A stretch of DNA of 64,000 nt from Deltaproteobacteria bacterium (lineage in GTDB: Bacteria; Myxococcota_C; UBA6777): NCBI GenBank assembly GCA_006226375.1, contig SBHC01000041.1:62001-126000 (forward strand). The letters run 5' to 3'. Each line of letters starts with the position of its first letter. The stretch's first letter is position 1. The notes beneath the pieces are model-generated. The model was not told the origin of the DNA, did no database searches, and saw nothing but the letters and a program-made list of their open reading frames with translations. Of the stretch, positions 1-9,097 are shown in pieces. The position numbers and the translations under genes were made by a program.

Positions 1-258
1 TTTAGACAAATGGCTCACTCACAGCAACTTGGCCAACTGGATTCAGACACCTTGAAAGACCTTCAAGAACTCAAAGATACTCGCGAAGAGGTTTTGCGAA
101 GCCTTGGCTTGGAAGAAGGTCGAGAGATTGGCTTGGAAGAAGGCAAGAAGCGGAAAGCTTTGGACATTGCGCAGAAGCTTCTGGCAACAGGAATGCAGCC
201 AGAGCAAGTTGCCGCCGTGACAGAACTTTCCCTGGAAGAAGTCCAGTCCCTGTCCTAA
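1..258 (+). CDS. C-terminal tail of an Rpn/PD-(D/E)XK-type nuclease-transposase (5' truncated by window edge)
   Basis: The reading frame is open to the first base of the window, so only the last 85 codons are present. What is visible is a Glu/Lys-rich helical stretch with repeated LEEG motifs, followed by a segment resembling 'KALDIAQKLL' and a short tail about TELSLEEV. That layout is typical of the C-terminus of Rpn-family recombination-promoting nucleases and related PD-(D/E)XK putative transposases. The catalytic part lies outside the window and cannot be checked. The TAA overlaps by four bases the stop of the convergent gene on the other strand. The family call rests on composition and tail pattern only. 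Confidence 0.6.
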   Translation, partial: FRQMAHSQQLGQLDSDTLKDLQELKDTREEVLRSLGLEEGREIGLEEGKKRKALDIAQKLLATGMQPEQVAAVTELSLEEVQSLS

Positions 259-842
259 AACCGGCAGCGAACTCCGACCATCGCCCCTCCCTCAGGCAGT
301 ATGTTGAAGCTCATGCGCCAACGCCTGGAACGCACACGAGAGAAGAGATCGCGATTGAATGCGGCGACAGCACGCGACAAGAACACATTGGAGAAGTTGA
401 TCAGTAACCCACCGACGACGCCGATCACGCCACCACCGATAGTCATTCCCCAAAAGACTGGTGAGATCCCTGTGCTGGGGTTGATCAGAACATTGCGACC
501 TTGCTCAAAGGTCAGCATCACCAACTCGGCCCCAAGAGTAGCAAGCCCCAACACCCACAAGACAAAGCCACTCACCCGAAGAGAACGGTAGGTGCTCGCC
601 AGCTCCAACGCTTCCGACGAGCCATCAAAGAGACCATCCAAACCTGAACCAAACATATTGATGGGGTATTGGACTCCTCCTTGCGACAGGGAGGCACCTG
701 AGAAGTGCAACCGGATGTGAATGAGATTTCGCTCCACATAATTGAGCGCTCTGTTGCTTTGGGCTTCAGCCACAGACGAACCAACCGCTCCTCCCGCAAA
801 CAAAACCAGCACCAGGCTCAAAATTCGCAATCCTTGCCACAT
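255..842 (-). CDS. Hypothetical secreted/membrane protein with signal peptide
   Basis: This 195-residue protein is not recognised. An AGGAGG sequence lies seven bases upstream of the ATG at 842, and the protein then begins with a clear signal peptide ending near SSVAEAQS. An in-frame extension upstream to 1082 exists but lacks a ribosome site and would bury the signal peptide, so it is rejected. Two hydrophobic segments follow in the second half, around 'VSGFVLWVLGLATLGAELV' and 'FWGMTIGGGVIGVVGGLLI'. It is probably an inner-membrane protein with a periplasmic N-terminal region. The stop codon overlaps the stop of the convergent gene. Confidence 0.7.
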   Translation of the reverse strand: MWQGLRILSLVLVLFAGGAVGSSVAEAQSNRALNYVERNLIHIRLHFSGASLSQGGVQYPINMFGSGLDGLFDGSSEALELASTYRSLRVSGFVLWVLGLATLGAELVMLTFEQGRNVLINPSTGISPVFWGMTIGGGVIGVVGGLLINFSNVFLSRAVAAFNRDLFSRVRSRRWRMSFNILPEGGAMVGVRCRF

Positions 843-912
843 ACAAACCTCCTGCAAGTTGTCACGACCCATCGCCTGGGTCGATTCTAGCAAAAACAAT
901 ACATTACTACAT

Positions 913-1566
913 CTACGCCCGCGGTAACGCTTGAAACGTAGGAGCCTCCTCAAAGCGAGGAAGGCCAGCGCCATCGAGCTGTTTGAGTGCTTTAAAGCGA
1001 GAAACATCAAAGAGTTGCTTCCCGCCGCGGCGCATGAGCACCCGAACCAAGTGCATCCATAACTCTGCTGTCGCGTACACATCGCTCATCGCATGATGCG
1101 CAACCAAAGGAATGCCTAGCGTTTCCGACAGCCCTTCCAGAGTATGGGAGGTTCCCTCCATCAGCTTTCGAGCGAGAGGGAGGGTATCGACAGCCCAGTT
1201 GTTGGGCCCAGTCCCAAAAATCCCGCGCAGCTCCTTCTTAATGAACCGCAAATCAAACGAGAAGATGTTGTGCCCAACAAGAACGGCGTCCTGGAGCAGG
1301 TGCGCAAACGCAGGAGCGACATCAGCAAAGGTTGGGGCGTCGACCACCATCTCCTCTGTGATTTGGTGGACCTGCGATGCAGAAGACGAGATGGGCACCC
1401 CAGGCTTCACCAAAGTTTGCAGCTCTGCCACAGGCTGCCAGGCCTCTAGCCGAACCGCTGCAATTTCGAGAATACGGGCGTTTCCACCCAGTCCAGTGGT
1501 CTCCACATCAAAGACCACACAAGAAATGTGCTGAAGAAGCTCTTCATCCGTACGTTGATTAAGCAT
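913..1566 (-). CDS. DEDDh 3'-5' exonuclease, DnaQ/PolC-epsilon type
   Basis: The protein (217 residues) belongs to the DnaQ-like exonuclease fold that removes nucleotides from DNA or RNA 3' ends using two metal ions. Exo I is FDVETTG near residue 19 (Asp and Glu), Exo II is HNIFSFDLRF near residue 100, and Exo III has the H-x4-D signature HHAMSD near residue 158, which marks the DEDDh subclass. There is no helicase, BRCT or GIY-YIG domain attached, so it is a stand-alone enzyme. It could proofread for a polymerase or act in repair or RNA turnover. The short upstream SD-like AGG supports the ATG at 1566. The function class is secure and the cellular role is not. Confidence 0.9.
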   Translation of the reverse strand: MLNQRTDEELLQHISCVVFDVETTGLGGNARILEIAAVRLEAWQPVAELQTLVKPGVPISSSASQVHQITEEMVVDAPTFADVAPAFAHLLQDAVLVGHNIFSFDLRFIKKELRGIFGTGPNNWAVDTLPLARKLMEGTSHTLEGLSETLGIPLVAHHAMSDVYATAELWMHLVRVLMRRGGKQLFDVSRFKALKQLDGAGLPRFEEAPTFQALPRA

Positions 1567-1747
1567 AGCGCCTGCAACATCAATAGGGTTGTAGCCATGG
1601 CGAACCGGGCAGGGATTGTAGTGAAGAACCCAACGACACGCAACCCTGTTCCCTCTTCCAAGCTCCCAAGTCTTCAGGCAAACATCGCCCCACCGCGAAC
1701 CGGCCGAAAACGGAGCATTCTCTTCCCTATTGCCAAGTTGACAAGCG

Positions 1748-1776
1748 TTGACAGTTTGGGTAGTTTGGTGGGACTA
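1748..1776 (+). promoter_or_regulatory. Candidate sigma-70 promoter for the downstream kinase
   Basis: A perfect TTGACA (1748-1753) is followed after 17 bases by TAGTTT (1771-1776). A second TTGACA lies ten bases further upstream. Transcription would start about 40 bases before the TTG start at 1826. The -10 element is weak. Confidence 0.4.
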
Positions 1777-1825
1777 CCTGGGTGAAGTTTGTCCCGATTT
1801 TCGGGAACTGGAAGGACATATCATC

Positions 1826-4432
1826 TTGAAAAAACCGATACCATTCGGCAAATATTACTTGATGGATCGCATCGCCGTAGGCGGTATGGCCGAGGTATTT
1901 AAGGCCAAAACCTTCGGGATCGATGGCTTTGAGAAGGTTGTTGCGCTCAAGCGCATCCTTCCCAACATTGCCGAAGATGAAGAATTCATCATGATGTTCT
2001 CAGACGAGGCCAAGATCGCGGTCAAGCTGAGCCACGCCAACATTGTACAGATCTTTGACCTGGGCCAGGACGAAGGTAGTTACTTCATCGCCATGGAATA
2101 CATCCATGGTCGCGATCTCCGGACTATCTTTGACCGCTCACGACGCAAAGGCGGCAACAAGCTCGACCCCAAGATGGTGGCCTATGTGATGGCCCGCGTC
2201 TGTGAAGGACTCGACTACGCCCACCGCAAAAAAGATGATGAGGGCCAGCCCCTGCACATCGTACACCGCGATGTCTCTCCCCAGAACATCCTTCTCTCGT
2301 ACGAAGGTGATGTCAAAATCATCGACTTTGGGGTAGCCAAAGCCCAGAACAAGATGAGCCGGACACAAGCAGGCATTCTGAAGGGCAAGTTTGCTTACAT
2401 GTCACCCGAACAGATCCAAGGTCTTCCCCTGGATCAACGCTCCGACATCTTCGCTCTTGGTATTGTGTTCTACGAGCTGCTCACAGCACAGCGGCTGTTT
2501 GTGGGAGAGAGTGATTTCCACACCCTGGAAATGATCCGGAACATGAAGCTGGAACCTCCCAGCAGCAAAAACCCCGCGATCCCTCCCGCCCTCGATGAGA
2601 TCACGATGAAGGCTCTTTCTCGCGACCTCAACCAGCGGTACACGTGGGCCAGCGAGATGCACGAAGACCTCCAGCGCTTCTTGTACTCCAACCCCCCCAT
2701 CTACACCCGGCAAGATCTGGCTGCATCCATGCGCCAAGTGTTCCAAGCCGACATCGACAAAGAAAAGCAACGAAGTTCGGCCTACGAGCCCTTCTTCCAT
2801 GAGCTTCGGAACAATCCACAGGCTGCCGAGACCCCCTCTCCGCAGCAAGGATTTCCGTCTCCTCAGCCGCCACCAAGTCCACAAAACTTGGCCCAGGCTC
2901 AGCAAAGTTTGTCCTACACAGGCAACTTCCCTCAGATGCCCCAAAACACAAACAACTCAGGGGCGTATGCAAGCTCAGGACAATACTCGCAGCCCACAGG
3001 CCATGTGTCACAATCGGTGTCACATCCGCAGCCCACAGGAAACTTTGCGCCCCAGCCTGTAGCGGCAGGTGCAGGACTTAGCCCTCACGCCCCAACGCCC
3101 CCGCCTGTTCCTCAATTTAGTGCAGGAGGCAGCCCTTATGGAGGCGGGCATGACGATGAGGATATCGGCGACTCCACCATGATGGATCCGAGCGGCAAAT
3201 TGCTCGCCGCTCACTTGGCAGGGCAAGGAGCCAACGGCGCAGGTTCTCCGTTCCAACAAAGCGGAGCGCAGCCTCCTCCAATGCCCGCGTCACCTTACGC
3301 AGCGCCACCCCAGGCTGCTGAGATGGGACAACCTCCCACTGTCGCGCTGGAAGACCTCTACGACGACGGAGAAGAAGAGAGCGACACCATCATCGACCTC
3401 AGCATGACCGAGGACGAACCCGGCGGAAAAAGCAAGACGCTGCTGTGGGTCTTTGTCGCGGTTGTGGTGGTTGCCCTCGGCGTCGGTGGATTTCTCTTCC
3501 TGAAGCCTTCTGGACCTCCCCCCCAACCTCAGTTTGATCCTGGCAAACTGCATGTGATGTTCAAGAAGCCCACCAAGGATGTGCAGTTCTTTATTGACAA
3601 AGAACCCTTCCCTGCGAAGAGGATCAAGCGCAACTCAGCGCGTCGCTATGAACTGTTGTTCCCCAAGAAAGTGAGCATCCGGCTTACGATCAAGCAGGAA
3701 GGGTTTATCCCCATCACACAGCCTGTTAAGATTGAACCTGGGGATGAGATGCAAACACCATTCCTCACGTTTGAACCCAACCTCGGGACCTTCAAACTGA
3801 CCACCAACCCGAAAGGTGCAGTGGTCTTCATTGACGGACGTTTGCAACGAGCCAAAACACCAGCAGAGTACTCAGCCTCTGTCGGACCTCACCAGGTTCA
3901 GGTGATGAAACAGGGTCGCAAGCCTTGGGAAAAGCGTCTGATTGTCAAGCAAGGCAAGGGCGCTCCTATCGATATTAAGTTGAAGCGAACCAAGGCCAAG
4001 CTCACCGTGGTTTGTCGTGCAGGAGAAGGCAAAGCCTGGATCTACATCAACCGACGCCGCCGTGGACGAACCCCCATGGACATCACCTTAAACCCGATGA
4101 GAACCTACAAGCTGGAAGTGCGGCCTCTCAAGTACAGAAAAAGGTACAAAGCCAAGGTCTTCTTCCCGCTCAGCCCCACCAAACGGATCTCTGTGGACTG
4201 CGTCAAGCCCAACCCCAAAGCTCGGGGGATCATCAAGCTGTTCGCAGACACCAAAGCGAAGATCTGGATCAACGGTAGATACGTTGGTATCACACCCAAG
4301 CGGGTGTCCCTCAAGCCAGGAAGCCACAAGTTCCGGTTTGTAAACCTCAAGACCAAGCGTTTGTTTGTCACGAGCGTGACCATCACAAGTGGTCAAAACC
4401 CCGACTTCTTCGTGAATCGCTGGAACAAATAA
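1826..4432 (+). CDS. Transmembrane Ser/Thr protein kinase with extracytoplasmic PEGA repeats
   Basis: This 868-residue protein has an N-terminal Hanks-type kinase domain, a long Pro/Gln/Ser-rich linker, one membrane helix (about 538-560) and a periplasmic region with PEGA-like beta domains, clearest at about 653-720 and 800-865. The kinase looks active: Gly-rich AVGGMAEVF, Lys42 in VALKR, HRDVSPQN (Asp149), DFG at 167-169 and the SPEQ segment. The chosen TTG start has GAAGGA ten bases upstream and puts the usual FGKYYLMDRI sequence close to the N-terminus. An upstream in-frame start at 1748 would place coding sequence over a promoter-like TTGACA. PEGA domains are thought to bind surface or cell-wall material, so the protein may sense envelope state. 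Its substrate is unknown. Confidence 0.92.
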   Translation: MKKPIPFGKYYLMDRIAVGGMAEVFKAKTFGIDGFEKVVALKRILPNIAEDEEFIMMFSDEAKIAVKLSHANIVQIFDLGQDEGSYFIAMEYIHGRDLRTIFDRSRRKGGNKLDPKMVAYVMARVCEGLDYAHRKKDDEGQPLHIVHRDVSPQNILLSYEGDVKIIDFGVAKAQNKMSRTQAGILKGKFAYMSPEQIQGLPLDQRSDIFALGIVFYELLTAQRLFVGESDFHTLEMIRNMKLEPPSSKNPAIPPALDEITMKALSRDLNQRYTWASEMHEDLQRFLYSNPPIYTRQDLAASMRQVFQADIDKEKQRSSAYEPFFHELRNNPQAAETPSPQQGFPSPQPPPSPQNLAQAQQSLSYTGNFPQMPQNTNNSGAYASSGQYSQPTGHVSQSVSHPQPTGNFAPQPVAAGAGLSPHAPTPPPVPQFSAGGSPYGGGHDDEDIGDSTMMDPSGKLLAAHLAGQGANGAGSPFQQSGAQPPPMPASPYAAPPQAAEMGQPPTVALEDLYDDGEEESDTIIDLSMTEDEPGGKSKTLLWVFVAVVVVALGVGGFLFLKPSGPPPQPQFDPGKLHVMFKKPTKDVQFFIDKEPFPAKRIKRNSARRYELLFPKKVSIRLTIKQEGFIPITQPVKIEPGDEMQTPFLTFEPNLGTFKLTTNPKGAVVFIDGRLQRAKTPAEYSASVGPHQVQVMKQGRKPWEKRLIVKQGKGAPIDIKLKRTKAKLTVVCRAGEGKAWIYINRRRRGRTPMDITLNPMRTYKLEVRPLKYRKRYKAKVFFPLSPTKRISVDCVKPNPKARGIIKLFADTKAKIWINGRYVGITPKRVSLKPGSHKFRFVNLKTKRLFVTSVTITSGQNPDFFVNRWNK

Positions 4433-4630
4433 CGCACGTTGCCGTGACCTCCCCTGCTCTTCTCCCTCTGCGCTCCCCCCTCACAAGCTGAAAAGTAGAG
4501 ACCATCCAAACGACAAACAGGTCCAACACGAGAGGACTCTTGATGAATGTCCTCCTTTCCTTCAAAGTGAATCCAGTGAAAGCATTCGGAGGTCCTGCCC
4601 TGCACCCCTTTCCCAGCGTATGAGGATGCT

Positions 4631-4957
4631 ATGCGCTCTTTTTTGTTCATCAGCGGTTTGTTGGTTACGATGTTGTTGGTTCTTTCCTGCAGCAGCAACA
4701 CTCTTCCAGCCGATCCCTGTGATGAGTATCCCGATCTCTGCAAGGCAGGCCAACGCTGCTACATCGGCGATTGTTATGCAGCCTGCGGCGTTGGAGAGTC
4801 CGAGTGTGGTCGCGTGTGCGCCAACCTCATGACCAACCGGTTTCACTGTGGAGCCTGCAAAAACCCTTGCAAGGCAGGTGAGATCTGCAAAGAAGGTCTG
4901 TGCAAGCCGGACTGCCCTCCGACACTACCTATCTGTCGACCACCTCCAAGACCTTGA
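4631..4957 (+). CDS. Small Cys-rich lipoprotein
   Basis: The 108-residue product starts with a short hydrophobic signal ending in the lipobox-like VLSC, so it is likely a lipoprotein. About 14 cysteines follow in the spaced pattern seen in many myxobacterial surface proteins (CKAGQRCYIGDC, then HCGACKNPC, then CKEGLCKPDC). Part of it matches the N-terminal Cys-rich modules of the SBBP proteins elsewhere in this window (HCGAC motif), but here there is no propeller. Function is unknown. A structural, disulfide-rich surface role is the simplest reading. Confidence 0.75.
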   Translation: MRSFLFISGLLVTMLLVLSCSSNTLPADPCDEYPDLCKAGQRCYIGDCYAACGVGESECGRVCANLMTNRFHCGACKNPCKAGEICKEGLCKPDCPPTLPICRPPPRP

Positions 4958-5188
4958 TGTTGGCGCTCCCATCCGATTGCCCCTCACTTGAGCAGAGCAG
5001 CACCAACAACCACATGAGAGAGCAATGGTTGGAGCCTCAGAGTGACTCCAGTTGTGACTCTGCCACACCCCCGCTCTCGTTTCTCTTGACGCTACCGCTA
5101 AGTTTACTTAGTCTCTTTCCTCCCATAAGTTCCTCGGTATATAGAGCAAAGCAGAACTCAAGAACATATCCAAAAAGGAGCGCATTTC

Positions 5189-6148
5189 GTGACCAAAGCG
5201 CCAACAACACAACAACTTTATATGCTATTGATCTCACAACTTCTGCTGTTACTTGGCCTGGGCTATGTAAGCTACCAATGGTTCCAAGCCGAAGATGTGC
5301 ACCAGGACAAACTGCTTGCTCTCAAACAAACCCACAACCAGCGGCTCCAAAGGCTTCAGCGCGTTAGCCACAATGTAAGGCAAAATTGTCAGAAGCAATG
5401 TCTCCGCATGTTTCAGGACAAATACAAACACTTCTACCAAAAACGATGGAAAGTCTTTCCTCCTTGCAGCCCGCTGGACCGAACACGAACGATAGTCACG
5501 GTCCCCAAACTTGGGAAGTTTTGCATTGAGAAGCATGGAAAAGACTACATCAAAACTCGGCTGAAGCACGGACATATTTGGGAACCCGAGTTGCACACAT
5601 ACTTCAAGACATACATACGCAAAGGGAGCACAGTGGCTGATATCGGAGCCCATATTGGAACACACACCATTACAATGGCACGCCTTGTTGGCCCAAAAGG
5701 CCGGGTGCATGCGTTTGAGCCTCAAACCAAGGTCTACCAAGAACTACTGGCCAACCTTAACCTCAATCACATCAAAAACGTGGTGGCCCACTTTGCGGCG
5801 TTAGGCAACACACATGGCATTATCGCGATGAACATACCTTCACTTCAGAATGAAGGGGGCACGCAGATAGGAAGTGGAGGCAACCGTGTGGAATTGCGCA
5901 CCCTTGACTCACTTGAGCTCAAAAATGTGTCTCTCATCAAGGTGGATGTGGAGGGATTTGAACTTCCCGTCTTGCAAGGTGCCAAGAAAACCATGCAAAC
6001 GTCGAAGCCTGCCCTTCTTCTTGAGATCTGGAACACCACAACAAAGCAGAAGCGCAACATGAAAAAGATTGTAGACCTCCTCAAAAGCGTAGGCTACACC
6101 AAGTTTCAACGCATCAACACCAGTGACAATTACATCGTCCGTTTCTAG
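5189..6148 (+). CDS. Membrane-anchored FkbM-family SAM methyltransferase
   Basis: The protein (319 residues) starts with GTG, eight bases after AAGGAG. A single hydrophobic helix (about residues 10-28) anchors it, followed by a Gln/Arg-rich coiled region with several Cys residues. The methyltransferase domain begins with the SAM loop VADIGAHIGTHT (about 150-161), then HAFEPQ, and ends with the FkbM signature KVDVEGFELPVLQGA. FkbM enzymes usually O-methylate sugars or small molecules. The position next to a PMT-like glycosyltransferase, with a second anchored FkbM gene on the other side, suggests methylation of an exported glycan or glycoprotein. The substrate is inferred only. Confidence 0.88.
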   Translation: MTKAPTTQQLYMLLISQLLLLLGLGYVSYQWFQAEDVHQDKLLALKQTHNQRLQRLQRVSHNVRQNCQKQCLRMFQDKYKHFYQKRWKVFPPCSPLDRTRTIVTVPKLGKFCIEKHGKDYIKTRLKHGHIWEPELHTYFKTYIRKGSTVADIGAHIGTHTITMARLVGPKGRVHAFEPQTKVYQELLANLNLNHIKNVVAHFAALGNTHGIIAMNIPSLQNEGGTQIGSGGNRVELRTLDSLELKNVSLIKVDVEGFELPVLQGAKKTMQTSKPALLLEIWNTTTKQKRNMKKIVDLLKSVGYTKFQRINTSDNYIVRF

Positions 6149-6212
6149 ATTGTGCCAAACGTCTTGAGGGAAGTGGAACCCGTGGTTGGAGAAGAGGACT
6201 TCCCCTTCCGTC

Positions 6213-7940
6213 TCATTTCCTTTGCTTTGGACGTTTTGGTTTGTGAGAGGACGAGGAACGTTCCCGGTGGATGTCCCGCAAAAGTTGAGGTGGAACTCGA
6301 CGCCCATAGCGTTGGGCAAACTTGAGATCCCGAAGTGCGGCATCGTATTGCTTCATCATAAACTGAGCAACCCCTCGGTTATAGAGTACAAACGCAGCGT
6401 CAGACTGTAGCATTTTTCGCTTCATCTGTGCCTTCGTTCCAGAAGCACCCTTGAGTCGCTCAAGCTTGCGTTGTGTGAGCCGAAGCGCCGTAGAGTAATC
6501 TTGAAGAGCCTGAGCGAATTGTTGAAGGTTGGATAACACATTGGCTCGGTTGGTGTAGTTGGAGACGATTTGAGGCGCGTAATGAATGCTCTTCGAGAAG
6601 TCGTGCAGCGCTTTGCGCAATTTTCCTTGCTGCAAATACAGATTTCCCCGGTTGGTATAAGGTTGAGACTGGTGGGGGAAGTAGCGAATCGTATGAGACC
6701 AAACAGCCTCCTCGTTTTTCCATGCAGCGACCTGCGTGCTTGTGAGAAACGACCAACCGAGCACCACCAACGCAACAAGCCCCAGGCTCCAGGCTCTTGG
6801 CTTTTGCGCTCCCCAATACCCCAGCACAAGCGCAAGCCCGAACATAGAGAGATAGAGATAACGATCCGCCACCGTCGAAAACTTCTGGAACACAAAACCA
6901 ACCACACCAGAGACCGGAGCAAATCCAACCAAGAAGATCGCAACCCCCACCCAAAGAACTCGATGTTTTCGACCCAAAACGAGCAAACCAGCCAACAGCC
7001 CCAGAGGAACAAGATGCCCCAGCGTTGCGCCTATCGTTTGGGAGAGAACGAGCGTGGGAGTGCGACCGTACGAAGCACACAGAGGAAAAGGGACAAGCAC
7101 CTTTTGTATGTAAAACGCAACGGTATCCAGCACAATCCAAGGCCGCTGAAACAAAGGCACCCACTGCTGCAATACAATGTCAGGCTGCAGCTGTTTGGTC
7201 AGAAGAACAATCGGAAGACTGAGGAGCCCTCCGACGATCAAAACCGTCAGAGAACGTCTCCACGACGCCTGAGGCAACAAGGGGTGCAGCAAGGCCAGCA
7301 TAACCGGGAGGACCACAGCGGCCGGCTTGGAGAGCAAGGCAAAACCAAATCCGAGAAGAACACCAACCCACCAGCCCCATCGCGCCGTTTTGGAAGCCGA
7401 GGAGACAGTATCCAAAGCCATGTGATAGCGGATGTAGCTGTACAAAGAAACAAGCACTCCCAGCCCGCAGAGCAAACCTCTCCACTCAGAGACCCAGGCA
7501 ACAGTTTCTACCTGCACAGGATGGACCGCAAACAACAGCGCCCCCAACATCGCTCCCACAGAGCCCCGAAAGAGCAAAAGAAGGATCAAAAAGACCAACG
7601 ACGTGTTCAACAGATGGACCACGAGATTCGCTGCATGAAAGACCCTTGGAGAAAGCCAGATGCCCCGACGGTTTTGCTGCTTTGCGACGCTAGCCAGTGC
7701 CCACCATGTGGTGTATGCAACAGGGACATAAAGACCTTCGTAAGGTGCAGTCCAGAGCTTGCCGACTTGTCCGCGCATCAACGTCCGATTTCCTTGAAGA
7801 TGCGTGACATTATCATCCCACACGAACGCAAACTGGAGCGTTTGAGCGAACAACAAGCTTGTGAACAACAACACAGCTCCAAGAAGCAAACCCTTCTTCC
7901 AAAAAGGAGTTGTGGTTTTATCAGCAGACTCGATTTTCAT
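6213..7940 (-). CDS. TMTC/PMT-like membrane glycosyltransferase with C-terminal TPRs
   Basis: The protein (about 575 residues) has many membrane helices and a first-loop acidic motif in 'FVWDDNVTHL', the position of the catalytic Asp in dolichyl-phosphate-mannose-dependent O-mannosyltransferases. The last 170 residues contain TPR units (YTNRGNLYLQQGKLRKAL, YTNRANVLSNL, LYNRGVAQFMMKQYDAAL), the layout of animal TMTC proteins and their bacterial relatives. It is expected to transfer a sugar from a polyprenyl phosphate donor to exported proteins or glycans. Start choice is uncertain: ATG at 7940 has GGAAG five bases upstream, and ATG at 7952 is also possible. The frame stays open to 8111. It is convergent with one FkbM gene and divergent from the other. 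Confidence 0.82.
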   Translation of the reverse strand: MKIESADKTTTPFWKKGLLLGAVLLFTSLLFAQTLQFAFVWDDNVTHLQGNRTLMRGQVGKLWTAPYEGLYVPVAYTTWWALASVAKQQNRRGIWLSPRVFHAANLVVHLLNTSLVFLILLLLFRGSVGAMLGALLFAVHPVQVETVAWVSEWRGLLCGLGVLVSLYSYIRYHMALDTVSSASKTARWGWWVGVLLGFGFALLSKPAAVVLPVMLALLHPLLPQASWRRSLTVLIVGGLLSLPIVLLTKQLQPDIVLQQWVPLFQRPWIVLDTVAFYIQKVLVPFPLCASYGRTPTLVLSQTIGATLGHLVPLGLLAGLLVLGRKHRVLWVGVAIFLVGFAPVSGVVGFVFQKFSTVADRYLYLSMFGLALVLGYWGAQKPRAWSLGLVALVVLGWSFLTSTQVAAWKNEEAVWSHTIRYFPHQSQPYTNRGNLYLQQGKLRKALHDFSKSIHYAPQIVSNYTNRANVLSNLQQFAQALQDYSTALRLTQRKLERLKGASGTKAQMKRKMLQSDAAFVLYNRGVAQFMMKQYDAALRDLKFAQRYGRRVPPQLLRDIHRERSSSSHKPKRPKQRK

Positions 7941-8131
7941 TCCTGCTTCCATTCCTTGCAAAGAGGAGAGAGCCAACAACAGCAAACCCGACTTGGGCGC
8001 AGTTCCTGATGGGGTGGAGAAAGATAGCGCAGGAGAGACCCAAGGAACAAGAAGCGACATGGGCTCATTTGCCCGACAGAGGTCACCGACCTGGCATAAG
8101 AAGATGCCCAAAAACCGGACCTTTGAAGCGC

Positions 8132-8160
8132 TTGACAGCTTGCATTCACGCTGTTACCTT
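8132..8160 (+). promoter_or_regulatory. Candidate sigma-70 promoter for the second FkbM gene
   Basis: A perfect TTGACA (8132-8137) and TACCTT (8155-8160) are separated by 17 bases in the roughly 300-base divergent gap, about 80 bases before the TTG start at 8238. Confidence 0.45.
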
Positions 8161-8237
8161 CACGAGTCATTGGCTACAGAACAAACCTTCTCTCCATCCA
8201 TCTTCCACACTCTCGTTTTCTGATAGGAGACAAACTG

Positions 8238-9008
8238 TTGCAACGTCGAACACTCCTCTTTCTTGGGCTGCTCTTCGGACTGGCTTTTGGTGTTGGTCTG
8301 GAGGAAACGCTGTACTACACGGTTCGTCAACCCGAACCCTGCGCTCCGTGCCAATACGGAGGCGCCAAGCTTTCGTACTCACAGCAAGGTGAGGACCTCC
8401 TCTTGTTTGGTGTGTTTGGACACCTGGGCCTGCCTCTCCCCACGTACCTGGACATCGGCGCCTGGGATCCCGTCAAAAGCAACAACACCTACTTGTTTTA
8501 CCGTATGGGCAAGCGCGGTGTACTTGTCGAACCCAACCCAGCGTTTGCCAAAAGACTGAAGCTGTTCCGTCCTCACGATACGGTAATCAACGCAGGGATT
8601 GGCGTCAGCAATCAAAAATCAGCAGACTACTACATCATGCGGAGGGGAAATGGACAGCTCAATACATTCTCCCAATCGCAGGTTAAGCTTCTCCAACAAA
8701 AGGATCCCAAAGCCCTCAAACGTGTGATCAAGATGCGCTTGCTTAACATCAACGATGTGATCAAGAAGCACTTCAAGTCCTGCCCCAATCTCATCTCTCT
8801 TGATGTGGAGGGTTTGGATCTCGCCATTCTCAAGACGCTGGATTTTGAACGCTGTCGCCCCAATGTCATTTGCGTAGAGACTCTCATCACTGGCAAGAAG
8901 AAATCCAACACCAAGCTGATTAAGTTCTTGCAGTCCAAAGGGTACAAAATTCGAGCCAGCACCTTCGTCAACAGCATCTTCGTTGACAAGAAATTACTCA
9001 CGCGTTAA
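8238..9008 (+). CDS. Membrane-anchored FkbM-family SAM methyltransferase (second copy)
   Basis: The protein (256 residues) starts at TTG, eight bases after AGGAG. A hydrophobic N-terminus (LLFLGLLFGLAFGVGL) acts as anchor or signal and is followed by a CAPC motif. The domain has the variant SAM loop YLDIGAWDPVKSNNTY, then VLVEPNP, and the FkbM end motif SLDVEGLDLAILKTLD. This is the subgroup whose first motif reads DIGA-x-dP-x-SN rather than the Gly-rich form. It is only distantly similar to the copy at 5189, so the pair is unlikely to be a recent duplication. Glycan methylation beside the TMTC-like enzyme is inferred from context. Confidence 0.85.
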   Translation: MQRRTLLFLGLLFGLAFGVGLEETLYYTVRQPEPCAPCQYGGAKLSYSQQGEDLLLFGVFGHLGLPLPTYLDIGAWDPVKSNNTYLFYRMGKRGVLVEPNPAFAKRLKLFRPHDTVINAGIGVSNQKSADYYIMRRGNGQLNTFSQSQVKLLQQKDPKALKRVIKMRLLNINDVIKKHFKSCPNLISLDVEGLDLAILKTLDFERCRPNVICVETLITGKKKSNTKLIKFLQSKGYKIRASTFVNSIFVDKKLLTR

Positions 9009-9097
9009 TTCCCTCAGTCCCTCTCCCCAAGCTTGGACTCTATCCTCGTAGGTCTCCCCATCTCACGTTCTTCCAAAGAAAGCAAAGACTCCACTTT

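Noticed and set aside
4900-5367. A 155-codon plus-strand frame between the lipoprotein and the FkbM gene
   Set aside because: It overlaps both neighbours and has Ser/Thr/Pro-rich sequence without any domain.
6570-8009. A 479-codon open frame on the plus strand opposite the glycosyltransferase gene
   Set aside because: It is rich in Gln, Arg and Lys with no recognisable domain, and the minus-strand frame has clear membrane helices and TPRs.
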